From Fusobacterium perfoetens (GTDB taxonomy: Bacteria; Fusobacteriota; Fusobacteriia; Fusobacteriales; Fusobacteriaceae), in NCBI RefSeq assembly GCF_021531475.1, contig NZ_JADYTX010000003.1:1-64000 (forward strand): a DNA stretch of 64,000 bases, in the 5' to 3' direction. Below, in pieces: positions 24,086 to 31,056 of this stretch. The notes beneath the pieces are model-generated. The model had not been told where the DNA came from and searched no databases. It worked only from the letters and a program-made list of their open reading frames with translations. Numbering within the stretch: position 1 is the stretch's first letter; every line of letters begins with the position of its first letter. Both the position numbers and the translations under genes were made by a program.

Positions 24086-24361
24086 ATGATTAAAAATTAT
24101 AAAAAAAGAATGCCTAAAATACAAGCTATCAAATTCGAAGATACAGCTAAAAATATTGAAGAGATTAACAATTTTCTAAGTAATTCAGGGATTGAAGAAA
24201 TAAAAGTTGATTATTCAGACAAAAACAAACCTGTATTAAAATTTAAAATAGATAAGAATACAATCAGAGTTCCAAAGGGAGATTATATAGCTAAAAATAA
24301 AGATTATATTTTCTCTTGTAGTAATGAGAATTTTAACAAGAATTACGAGGAAGTGAAGTAA
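24086..24361 (+). CDS. small phage protein of unknown function
   Basis: 91 aa. The C-terminal RVPKGDYIAKNKDYIF ... NFNKNYEEV pattern is common in many phage-encoded small proteins; no biochemical role is known. RBS AAGGAG. The 70 bp before it stay open in frame but offer no start. Confidence 0.6.
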   Translation: MIKNYKKRMPKIQAIKFEDTAKNIEEINNFLSNSGIEEIKVDYSDKNKPVLKFKIDKNTIRVPKGDYIAKNKDYIFSCSNENFNKNYEEVK

Positions 24362-24594
24362 TGGGAAAACATTTCGAAAAATTATTAAAAGACAGAGAAG
24401 AACTTATTCAAGAAATAAATAGAATACATAATTTCTTGACTAAACAAGCAGGAGTTCCAATTCATTTCAGAGAGATAGACACGGAACAATTTACATTAAT
24501 GTCAAAAGAATTAGAATTAAGAGTAAAACTACTTGAAATATTAGATAAAAGAATTGAGTACGATAAGGAGAAAAAGAAAAATGTTGGAAAGTAA
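24361..24594 (+). CDS. hypothetical helical protein
   Basis: 77 aa, mostly helical. Stop/start overlap with both neighbours. Unassigned. Confidence 0.55.
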   Translation: MGKHFEKLLKDREELIQEINRIHNFLTKQAGVPIHFREIDTEQFTLMSKELELRVKLLEILDKRIEYDKEKKKNVGK

Positions 24595-24919
24595 AATCCA
24601 GTCAGGAATAATTGATTACTTAAATATATTAGAGAAACAAGGAAGATTATTCTTCCACAGAAGTAATAACAACCCAGTATATGACCCAGTAGGAAAGAAA
24701 TTTAGAAGTCTAGCAAAAGGACAGAAGAAAGGATTTCCTGATATAGTTGTTCTAGCTGATAAAAGATTTATCGGTTTAGAGGTTAAATCTGAAAAAGGTT
24801 ATCAAACAAAAGAACAAAAGGAAATTGAAAAATCTTTCTTAAAGCAAGGCTTTGAATACTACGTAGTACGTAGTATAGATGATGTTAAAAACGTCCTAGG
24901 GAAATATATAGCGAGATAA
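24581..24919 (+). CDS. VRR-NUC domain nuclease
   Basis: 112 aa from ATG 24581 (MLESKIQSGIIDYL), chosen over an upstream ATG at 24554 because AAGGAG lies suitably before it. PD-(D/E)XK fold VRR-NUC: GFPDIVVL carries the Asp, GLEVKSEKG the E-x-K. Stand-alone phage VRR-NUC proteins likely cut branched or replicating DNA (Holliday-junction resolvase-like); here the role is inferred. Confidence 0.85.
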   Translation: MLESKIQSGIIDYLNILEKQGRLFFHRSNNNPVYDPVGKKFRSLAKGQKKGFPDIVVLADKRFIGLEVKSEKGYQTKEQKEIEKSFLKQGFEYYVVRSIDDVKNVLGKYIAR

Positions 24920-24924
24920 AACAA

Positions 24925-24953
24925 AGCGAGGGTATGTTTATATATCCTCGTTA
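24925..24953 (+). repeat. hairpin between nuclease and next gene
   Basis: GCGAGGGTAT and ATATCCTCG can form an imperfect stem. No T run follows. Possible RNA processing or attenuation site. Confidence 0.4.
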
Positions 24954-24968
24954 AATTATGGAGGAAAA

Positions 24969-25190
24969 ATGGCTATTAACAGTAGTATAGTTAAACACAA
25001 TAATAGTATTTTACGTTTAATGATAAAAGAAATTAACGAGGGGATATATAACGATAAATGGATAAAAATCAAAATTGATGAAGATGGATATATATCAGGA
25101 ATAAAAAAAGAGGAAGATATAAAATATAAAGGATTTACAAAAAGAAAAAAACCTACAAAAAATTATAACTTAAATGATAAAAACTACTAA
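24969..25190 (+). CDS. 73-aa hypothetical protein, last of early operon
   Basis: Lys- and Asp-rich; no family recognised. Its last codons lie in the following terminator. RBS GGAGG. Confidence 0.5.
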   Translation: MAINSSIVKHNNSILRLMIKEINEGIYNDKWIKIKIDEDGYISGIKKEEDIKYKGFTKRKKPTKNYNLNDKNY

Positions 25191-25216
25191 ATTTTTGGTA
25201 GTTTTTTTTATTTTTT
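25180..25216 (+). terminator. terminator of replication operon
   Basis: AAAACTAC, loop, GTAGTTTT followed by a long T run (25201-25216 region). Confidence 0.82.
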
Positions 25217-25228
25217 TCTAAGAAAGTG

Positions 25229-25257
25229 TTGACTTTTAATACGTTGCATAGTATAAT
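25229..25257 (+). promoter_or_regulatory. consensus promoter of small-peptide locus
   Basis: TTGACT (25229-25234), 17-bp spacer, TATAAT (25252-25257). Immediately after the replication-operon terminator, so this is an independent unit. No repressor operator overlaps it. Confidence 0.85.
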
Positions 25258-25300
25258 ATATGTGTAGCAAGGAGCTATAAAAAATAAGAAAGGAGGTTTA

Positions 25301-25478
25301 ATAATTGAGGGATTTACTAAAAAAACTGGAAAGAATAATAAACTCCCTTCCAGTTTCTCTAAGATTCATAATCTTGGTAATATTAATAAACAATCTAACT
25401 TTTATAGTAATGGCATACATCTTAGTTAGATAATATTCCAAGACCTTGGGGAGTAGGTTAACTCCCCACCTCAATTAT
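25301..25478 (+). ncRNA. highly structured small transcript
   Basis: Hairpin AAACTGGAA/TTCCAGTTT (25323-25331/25348-25356, 9 bp), hairpin AAGATT-CAT-AATCTT (about 25360-25374), CCAAG/CTTGG, and GGGGAG/CTCCCC (about 25449-25466). ATAATTGAGG at the peptide start (25301-25310) is perfectly complementary to CCTCAATTAT (25469-25478). A 5'-3' closing helix over a start codon is typical of type I toxin mRNAs. Confidence 0.5.
25305..25433 (+). CDS. 42-aa hydrophobic peptide (TTG start)
   Basis: AAAGGAGG lies 7 nt before TTG 25305. Sequence begins with a basic amphipathic part (RDLLKKLERIINSLP), then one membrane span. Size and layout resemble small membrane toxins or holin-like peptides. The start codon is inside a 10-bp complementarity with 25469-25478. 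Confidence 0.5.
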   Translation: MRDLLKKLERIINSLPVSLRFIILVILINNLTFIVMAYILVR

Positions 25479-25485
25479 AACAAAT

Positions 25486-25572
25486 ATGAAAAAAGAATAC
25501 AAGACATTTATAACAATAGTATTTATTATTTGGTTAATAACAGTTATTAGTTTAGTGATTATATTAAAATAA
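25486..25572 (+). CDS. 28-aa membrane peptide
   Basis: Begins MKKEYKTFITIVF, hydrophobic to the end. No clear RBS, so translation is doubtful. Lies just after the complementary segment of the structured RNA. Confidence 0.3.
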   Translation: MKKEYKTFITIVFIIWLITVISLVIILK

Positions 25573-25583
25573 AAGGAGGCATA

Positions 25584-25766
25584 ATGGTAGCTGAGTGTCA
25601 GAAAAGAGCAAATAAAAAATGGGCAGAAAAAAATCCTGAAAGAACTAAATACCTTTCAGATAGAAGCAGAGCAAGAAATTTTTTAAAAAAGCAAATTTTA
25701 ATAGAAGATTTAGAAGAATTTAAAAAATTAATAATAGATAGAGAAAAGGAACTTAAAGGGGAATAA
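25584..25766 (+). CDS. 60-aa basic phage protein
   Basis: RBS AAAGGAGG before ATG. KKWAEKNPERTKYLSDRSRARNF is a pattern seen in small phage proteins of unknown function. Helical and strongly basic N-terminal half. Confidence 0.6.
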   Translation: MVAECQKRANKKWAEKNPERTKYLSDRSRARNFLKKQILIEDLEEFKKLIIDREKELKGE

Positions 25767-25863
25767 AAAAGTCACTATATTTTTTTATAGAGCGAAATAA
25801 AATTTCCACAAAATTATATTATTCTTTTATTATCAATATATTATAGATTTTTATACTAAAGTA

Positions 25864-25872
25864 TGATATAAT
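25864..25872 (+). promoter_or_regulatory. extended -10 promoter for late leader
   Basis: TGATATAAT (extended -10, TATAAT at 25867-25872) with no good -35. Faces the structured leader and late operon. Such promoters often need an activator. Confidence 0.5.
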
Positions 25873-25879
25873 TATTTCA

Positions 25880-26018
25880 TAAATTTAGAGCTATTTTCTT
25901 ACAAGTGTATTGTAAGTCAGGCAAAGACAATTGAATATAACCGTTGAAAAAACGTGACTTAATCGGGTAGATTAAAAATTTAAACTGGAAAACAGTTATT
26001 TTTAGTCTACCTTTTTTT
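25880..26018 (+). ncRNA. structured leader RNA ending in a strong terminator, before late operon
   Basis: Contains hairpin CTTACAA/TTGTAAG (25898-25904/25910-25916) and ends in a 14-bp rod (25966-25979 with 25998-26011) capped by AACTG/CAGTT, then seven T. Transcription from 25872 would give an RNA of about 135-140 nt. It does not match a riboswitch class known to me. Either a stand-alone phage RNA or an attenuator/antitermination leader of the late genes. Confidence 0.55.
25966..26018 (+). terminator. long-stem intrinsic terminator before late genes
   Basis: 14-bp stem with one G-U, internal 5-bp cap hairpin, T7 tract (26012-26018). It lies 20 bp before the RBS of the first late gene, so late expression needs read-through or another promoter. 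Confidence 0.85.
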
Positions 26019-26050
26019 ATTTTTATAACAAAAAATTGGAGGTGTGAAAT

Positions 26051-26863
26051 TTGATAGAAAGAAAATTAAGGGTTGATTATATTTCTGTAAATGACATCAA
26101 GGAATATGAAAATAATGCTAAAGAACACCCAGATTGGCAAGTTGAACAAATAGCTAATTCAATCAGAGCTTTTGGATTTAACGACCCTTTGGCACTAGAT
26201 GAGGACAACCAAATAATTGAAGGGCACGGAAGATATTTGGCAGCAAAAAGAATGGCTATGAAAAAAGTTCCTTGTATATACTTGAAAGGTTTATCAGAAG
26301 ATGAAAAAAGAGCATACATTATTACTCATAACAAATTAACGATGAACACTGGATTTGATTTAGAGGTGTTAGAGTATGAACTAAACTCTTTAAAAGTACA
26401 AAACTTTGATTTAGGTCTAACTGGTTTCACAAATTCAGAACTTGATGATTTATTGGAAAAAAGCAAACAAGAACTTGAAGATTTTGAAACAGAAGAAAAA
26501 GATAGACTTGATAACGATTATTCATTAAAAATAGAAGCTCCAATTTATGAGCCTAAAAATGAGAAACCTGAAATCTCTGAAATGGTTGATTATACCAAAT
26601 ACAATCAACTTATCGAGGAGATAGAAAATAGAAAAGATATATCAGAAGAAGAGAAAAAGTTTTTAAAGTTCGCAGCAACAAGGCACATTGTATTCAACTA
26701 TGAAAAAATAGCAGATTATTATGCTAACTCTGATAAAAATACACAAGAATTAATGGAAAATTCAGCACTTGTAATAATTGATTTTGAAAAAGCTATTGAG
26801 AATGGTTTTGTTCAAATGTCTAAAGAGACAATGCAAGAGTTTGGAGCTGATTGTGATGAGTAA
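26051..26863 (+). CDS. ParB/Srx-domain protein (DNA modification cassette)
   Basis: 270 aa, TTG start with GGAGGTG 7 nt upstream. The N-terminal ParB-like domain (residues 4-135) contains IIEGHGRYLAAKRMA and YIITHNKLTMN. The C-terminal domain (RHIVFNYEKIADYYA ... LVIIDFEKAIENGFV) is one often found beside phage ParB-methyltransferase genes. Its N-terminal half is clearly paralogous to the 27739 protein. Not a partition protein: no helix-turn-helix or ParA. Role in DNA-base modification is inferred from neighbours. Confidence 0.82.
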   Translation: MIERKLRVDYISVNDIKEYENNAKEHPDWQVEQIANSIRAFGFNDPLALDEDNQIIEGHGRYLAAKRMAMKKVPCIYLKGLSEDEKRAYIITHNKLTMNTGFDLEVLEYELNSLKVQNFDLGLTGFTNSELDDLLEKSKQELEDFETEEKDRLDNDYSLKIEAPIYEPKNEKPEISEMVDYTKYNQLIEEIENRKDISEEEKKFLKFAATRHIVFNYEKIADYYANSDKNTQELMENSALVIIDFEKAIENGFVQMSKETMQEFGADCDE

Positions 26864-27734
26864 TGAAATAGATTGGAAAAAAGAAAAGTTCGCTATTTTT
26901 ATTCTTACTCACGGAAGACCTGACAATGTAGTTACGTATGACACCGTTAGACGACACGGATATACTGGAGAGATATATTTACTCATCGACAATGAGGATA
27001 AGATGGCAGACAGCTATTATGACAAATATGGTGATGAAGTAATTATGTTTGACAAACTAGCTATATCTAAAACTTTTGACCAAGCAGATAATTTTGAAGA
27101 TAGAAGAGCTATTGTTTATGCAAGAAATGCTGTATTTGATGTAGCTGAAAAATTAGGCTTAGACTATTTTATGCAACTTGATGATGATTATACAAGTTTT
27201 TCTATAAGAATAGATGAAAATAAAAATTTCACACATAAAAGTGTTAAAAATTTAGATAGACATATAAAAAGTTTATTAGATTTTTATAAAAAGGTCCCTA
27301 ACTTAAAAGCAATATCTTTCGCACAAGGTGGAGATTTTATTGGTGGAGTTAGTTGTTCTTTATTAAAAAGTAATCTAGCTAAAAGAAAATGTATGAACTC
27401 TTTCTTATGTTCGGTCCACAGAAAATTTACTTTCAAAGGTAGAATTAATGAAGATGTTAATACATATACTCACGAAGCTAGTAAGGGTATGTTATTTTTT
27501 ACATTCCCATTTGTAATGCTTAATCAAAAGGTAACACAAACAAATAATGGTGGAATGACTGACATATACAAAGCTAATGGAACTTATATAAAAAGTTTCT
27601 ACTCGGTATTGTTCCAACCCTCATCTGTAAAAGTTTCACTAATAAATGGTCCTAGTCAATCAAGAATACATCACAAAATAAAATGGGTCAATACTATTCC
27701 TCATATTATAAGTGAGATTTATAAGAAAAGGTGA
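26856..27734 (+). CDS. TET-associated-type glycosyltransferase (GT-A)
   Basis: 292 aa from ATG 26856 (MSNEIDWKKEKF), overlapping the ParB gene by 8 bp; a frame open from 26778 is less likely. Family features: FAIFILTHGRPDNV at the N-terminus, YLLIDNEDK, and the metal-binding LDDDY near residue 120. This matches the TAGT family, predicted to glycosylate modified bases in phage DNA. No TET/JBP oxygenase or hydroxymethylase is seen in the window, so the acceptor is unknown. Confidence 0.75.
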   Translation: MSNEIDWKKEKFAIFILTHGRPDNVVTYDTVRRHGYTGEIYLLIDNEDKMADSYYDKYGDEVIMFDKLAISKTFDQADNFEDRRAIVYARNAVFDVAEKLGLDYFMQLDDDYTSFSIRIDENKNFTHKSVKNLDRHIKSLLDFYKKVPNLKAISFAQGGDFIGGVSCSLLKSNLAKRKCMNSFLCSVHRKFTFKGRINEDVNTYTHEASKGMLFFTFPFVMLNQKVTQTNNGGMTDIYKANGTYIKSFYSVLFQPSSVKVSLINGPSQSRIHHKIKWVNTIPHIISEIYKKR

Positions 27735-27738
27735 TTAG

Positions 27739-28425
27739 ATGATAAAAGATTTACAAATTGAAATGATTAGTATAGACAAGATAATTCCTTATGAGAATAA
27801 TGCTAAGTTACACCCAAGGGAACAAGTAAATCAAATTATAGGTAGTATAAAAGAATTTGGTTTTAACGACCCAATAGCCGTTAATGAAAAAATGGTAATT
27901 ATAGAGGGACACGGAAGAATGTTAGCTGCACAAAAAATGGGACTAAAAGAAGTTCCTTGCATAGTTCTTAAGGGATTAACACCTGCACAAGAAAAAGCAT
28001 ATATGCTAGCACATAATAAGTTGACAATGAACTCCGATTTTGACATTGAATTACTGGAAGAAGAATTAAAGTCATTAAAGAATGAAAATTATGATTTATT
28101 AATGACAGGATTTAGTGAAGATGAATTTAAAGAGATATTTGATACAAATACGGAAAGCCAACTTTTAAAAGATAGGTATGAGCTAGAAGAAGAAAGCAAG
28201 GGAGCTTTGAACAGAAAATTTATAGTACCCCCATTCTCTGTTATAAATAGCTCTGCTTCTCCTTGGGTAGATTTAAAAAATAAATGGAAAAATTATTTTG
28301 ATAGTAAAAAAGGTAGAGCAAAAGATTTAATAGGAACAATGTATGGAACTAGTGAATTTGATGGTGCAATTTGTGAAGTCTTTTATCAGTGGTTTATGCC
28401 GACGGGGGGGGGGGCAAGATACTAG
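27739..28425 (+). CDS. ParB domain half of a ParB-DNA methyltransferase, truncated at a G tract
   Basis: Residues 1-135 form a ParB-like domain (IIEGHGRMLAAQKMG, YMLAHNKLTMN). From about 155 the methyltransferase part starts (FIVPPFSVINSS) and reads to FYQWFMPTGGG. The frame then enters the 11-G tract (28404-28414) and stops four codons later. One extra G (12) or two fewer (9) would join it to the 28389-29045 frame, giving a protein of about 435 aa. As sequenced the enzyme is OFF. Confidence 0.85.
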   Translation: MIKDLQIEMISIDKIIPYENNAKLHPREQVNQIIGSIKEFGFNDPIAVNEKMVIIEGHGRMLAAQKMGLKEVPCIVLKGLTPAQEKAYMLAHNKLTMNSDFDIELLEEELKSLKNENYDLLMTGFSEDEFKEIFDTNTESQLLKDRYELEEESKGALNRKFIVPPFSVINSSASPWVDLKNKWKNYFDSKKGRAKDLIGTMYGTSEFDGAICEVFYQWFMPTGGGARY

Positions 28426-29045
28426 ATTGTTTTAGTGGTGGAGTTGTAAGAGGTGCTGTTGCTGAAAGTCTTGGGTATAAATACACAGGTTTTGATATAA
28501 GACAAGAACAAATTTCGCAAAATAAAAAAATATGCAAGTTTTTAAATTTAAGTCCTAAATACATATGTGATGATAGCAGAAATATAGAAAAATACAACTT
28601 GGATAATGATTATGATTTATTATTCAGTTGCCCACCTTATGCTGATTTAGAAGTGTATAGTGATTTAGAGGGAGATATATCAAATAAAGAATATGATGAG
28701 TTTTTAAAATTGTATGAGGATATAATAGAAAAATTTACTTTAAAGTTAAAAGATAATAGATTTGCTATTTTTGTTGTTGGAGATATAAGAGATAAACAAG
28801 GCTATTATAGAGATTTTATATCAGATACAGTGAAAGCATTTAAAAAGGCAGGTCTTAATTTATATAACCAAGTAATTTATGTTGAACCTGCAGGTACAGC
28901 TCCTATAAGAGCAGGAGGACAATTTAATTCGTCAAGAAAAATATGTAAGATACATCAAAACATTTTAATTTTCTATAAAGGTAATATAAGAAAAATAAAA
29001 AACGAGTTTGGAGAATTCGAAAATAATATAGAAACATTTATTTAA
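28389..29045 (+). CDS. DNA methyltransferase half, currently out of frame
   Basis: The coding sequence continues KILDCFSGGVVRGAVAES (SAM-binding motif I) and LLFSCPPYADLEVYS (motif IV, CPPY). The order I then IV is that of gamma/alpha-type amino-methyltransferases. The GTG at 28389 is only the frame limit: there is no RBS, and the true N-terminus is the 27739 gene. C-terminal part is complete (GTAPIRAGGQFNSSRK, a conserved tail in such ParB-linked methylases). Confidence 0.85.
   Translation: MVYADGGGGKILDCFSGGVVRGAVAESLGYKYTGFDIRQEQISQNKKICKFLNLSPKYICDDSRNIEKYNLDNDYDLLFSCPPYADLEVYSDLEGDISNKEYDEFLKLYEDIIEKFTLKLKDNRFAIFVVGDIRDKQGYYRDFISDTVKAFKKAGLNLYNQVIYVEPAGTAPIRAGGQFNSSRKICKIHQNILIFYKGNIRKIKNEFGEFENNIETFI
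28404..28414. repeat. poly-G tract of 11, probable phase-variation switch
   Basis: Eleven consecutive G in otherwise AT-rich DNA, positioned at the seam of one methyltransferase gene. Slipped-strand changes of one base would turn the enzyme on or off. A sequencing length error is the alternative. Confidence 0.85.
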
Positions 29046-29058
29046 AAGAGGTGATGAA

Positions 29059-29730
29059 GTGGCAAGGATAAGAGACCCTGCTAGAGAAAAGGCATACACC
29101 TTATGGAAAGAAGCAGGAGGAAGAAAAGCTCCTAAGGGAATATTAAAAGAGATAGCAAAAATATTAAATAAAAGTGAATCTCTTATCAGAAAATGGAAGA
29201 ATACAGATGAATGGGATAATGGTAACGTTACTAATAATACAAATAGTAACATTACTAATGGCAATGGTAACGTTACTAATAGAAAATCGCTCATAAAACA
29301 AGCAAAATCAATGGTTGAAGAAGGAAGCACAATAAAAGAAGCTTCGACAAAAACCGACATTAATTATAGTAGTCTTAGGGATATTGCAGCCAAAGAGAAT
29401 TGGCTAGAGCAACAAGAAAAATTTATGAAAAGAGTATATAAGAGATTACAAGATGAATTATGTGAGGAACATATATCAGAAAGAAAAAAGACTATTAAAT
29501 CTCTTAGTTATTTAAAAGAGAAAACCTTAAATGATGTACTACAAAATTCTTTTGCAAATCTCAAACACTATAACACAGCTATAAAAAATATCGGAGAAGC
29601 CACAGAGCTACAATCTAAATTCTTAGGACTTCCTGAAATGAAAATGTATATAAGACAAGATAAAGAAGATAAAGATTTAGAGAAAAGTAAACCTATATTT
29701 ATAGCAGGAGGGGACGAACTTGAAGATTAA
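29059..29730 (+). CDS. terS: terminase small subunit
   Basis: 223 aa, GTG start with AGAGGTGATG. The N-terminal segment (ARIRDPAREKAYTLWKEAGG, then LKEIAKILNKSESLIRKWKN) is the helix-turn-helix of the phage terminase small subunit family. A repeated Asn-Val-Thr linker (NGNVTNNTNSNITN) follows, then a second DNA-binding-like helix pair. Recognises the packaging site and recruits TerL. Overlaps terL by 11 bp. Confidence 0.85.
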   Translation: MARIRDPAREKAYTLWKEAGGRKAPKGILKEIAKILNKSESLIRKWKNTDEWDNGNVTNNTNSNITNGNGNVTNRKSLIKQAKSMVEEGSTIKEASTKTDINYSSLRDIAAKENWLEQQEKFMKRVYKRLQDELCEEHISERKKTIKSLSYLKEKTLNDVLQNSFANLKHYNTAIKNIGEATELQSKFLGLPEMKMYIRQDKEDKDLEKSKPIFIAGGDELED

Positions 29731-31051
29731 TCAAGAAAAAGAATATGTATACCTACCTGAAATAGTAGGAAAAAGATACAAGACATTTTGGAACTACAAA
29801 GGAAGATATAGGCTTGTAAAAGGTGGAAGAGGTAGCAAGAAAAGTTACACAACAGCTCTTTGGTTTATTGCTCATATAATGGAACTGAAAGACAGTAACT
29901 TATTAGTTGTTAGAAAAGTTTTTGAAACTCATAGAGGAAGTACATTTGCGCAATTAAAAATAGCAATGAAACGTCTTAAAGTTTACCATTTATGGAAATG
30001 TACCACATCTCCAATGGAAATGACATATTTACCAACTGGACAAAAAATTATATTTAGAGGACTAGATGACCCTTTAAAAATAACTTCTATTACAGTAGAT
30101 GTTGGATATTTATGTTGGGTATGGTTTGAAGAAATGTATCAAATAGAAAATGAAGATGATTTCAATAAAATTGATATGTCTATTAGAGGAGCTATACCGA
30201 GTAATTTATTTAAACAGATAACTGGGACGTTCAATCCTTGGGCTGAAACTCATTGGTTAAAAGAAAGGTTTTTCAATACTGGAATAGAAGATAGAGAAAA
30301 TTTGATAAAAAAAGGTCTTGCAATACACAGGAATGATGATGAAGTTCTAACAATGACAACTAATTTTAGAGCTAATGAATTTCTTGATGAATCAGACCTA
30401 AAGGTTTTTAGAACTATGGAAAAAGAAAACCCTCGAAGATTTGAAATTGAGGGTAATGGTAATTGGGGTATATGTGAGGGAGCTATATTTTATCGTTGGG
30501 AGATACAAGAATTTAATATAGATGAACTTATAAAATCCAAAAGATTTAAAACTTGCTTAGGTCTAGACTTTGGATTTAGTAATGACCCTACTGCTCTTAT
30601 ATGTAGTCTAGTAGACGAAACAGCAAAAGAAATTTATGTATTTGATGAGCATTACGAAGTTGGAATGTTCAACGAAGATATAAAAAATCTTATAGAGTAC
30701 AAAGGATATTCAAAGTCAGAAATTACAGCTGATAGTGCAGAAGAAAAATCTATAAAATGGTTAAAAAGAAATGGTATTCCGAGAATTAAAAGTGCTTTCA
30801 AAGGACCAGACAGTATTATATTTGGTATTCAATATTTACAAGGATATAAGGTATATATACACCCTAGATGTAAGAACTTTATTATCGAGATAAAAAATTA
30901 CGTATGGGCTGTTGATAAAAAGACAGGTAAATCATTAAATAAACCAATAGATGAATACAATCACTTAATGGACGCTTGGAGATATTCGGTTGAAAAACTA
31001 ATGCTTAAAAAAGGTGTTAGCAGAGAGAAATTTAAGTATATTACTAATTAA
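29720..31051 (+). CDS. terL: terminase large subunit
   Basis: 443-aa packaging motor and nuclease, PBSX/Terminase_3 family. Walker A-like GGRGSKKSYT near residue 35, Walker B WVWFEEMYQ, coupling motif TFNPWAETHW, and nuclease acids in LGLDFGFSNDPTA and the C-terminal NHLMDAWRY. TTG start with AGGAGGGG upstream. Confidence 0.93.
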   Translation: MKINQEKEYVYLPEIVGKRYKTFWNYKGRYRLVKGGRGSKKSYTTALWFIAHIMELKDSNLLVVRKVFETHRGSTFAQLKIAMKRLKVYHLWKCTTSPMEMTYLPTGQKIIFRGLDDPLKITSITVDVGYLCWVWFEEMYQIENEDDFNKIDMSIRGAIPSNLFKQITGTFNPWAETHWLKERFFNTGIEDRENLIKKGLAIHRNDDEVLTMTTNFRANEFLDESDLKVFRTMEKENPRRFEIEGNGNWGICEGAIFYRWEIQEFNIDELIKSKRFKTCLGLDFGFSNDPTALICSLVDETAKEIYVFDEHYEVGMFNEDIKNLIEYKGYSKSEITADSAEEKSIKWLKRNGIPRIKSAFKGPDSIIFGIQYLQGYKVYIHPRCKNFIIEIKNYVWAVDKKTGKSLNKPIDEYNHLMDAWRYSVEKLMLKKGVSREKFKYITN

Positions 31052-31056
31052 AGGAG

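Noticed and set aside
26051-26863. ParB chromosome/plasmid partition protein
   Set aside because: No helix-turn-helix, no ParA, no parS-like repeats; neighbours are DNA-modification genes.
28389-29045. Methyltransferase half as an independent gene
   Set aside because: Its GTG has no RBS and the preceding frame carries the missing N-terminal part; the G tract explains the split better.
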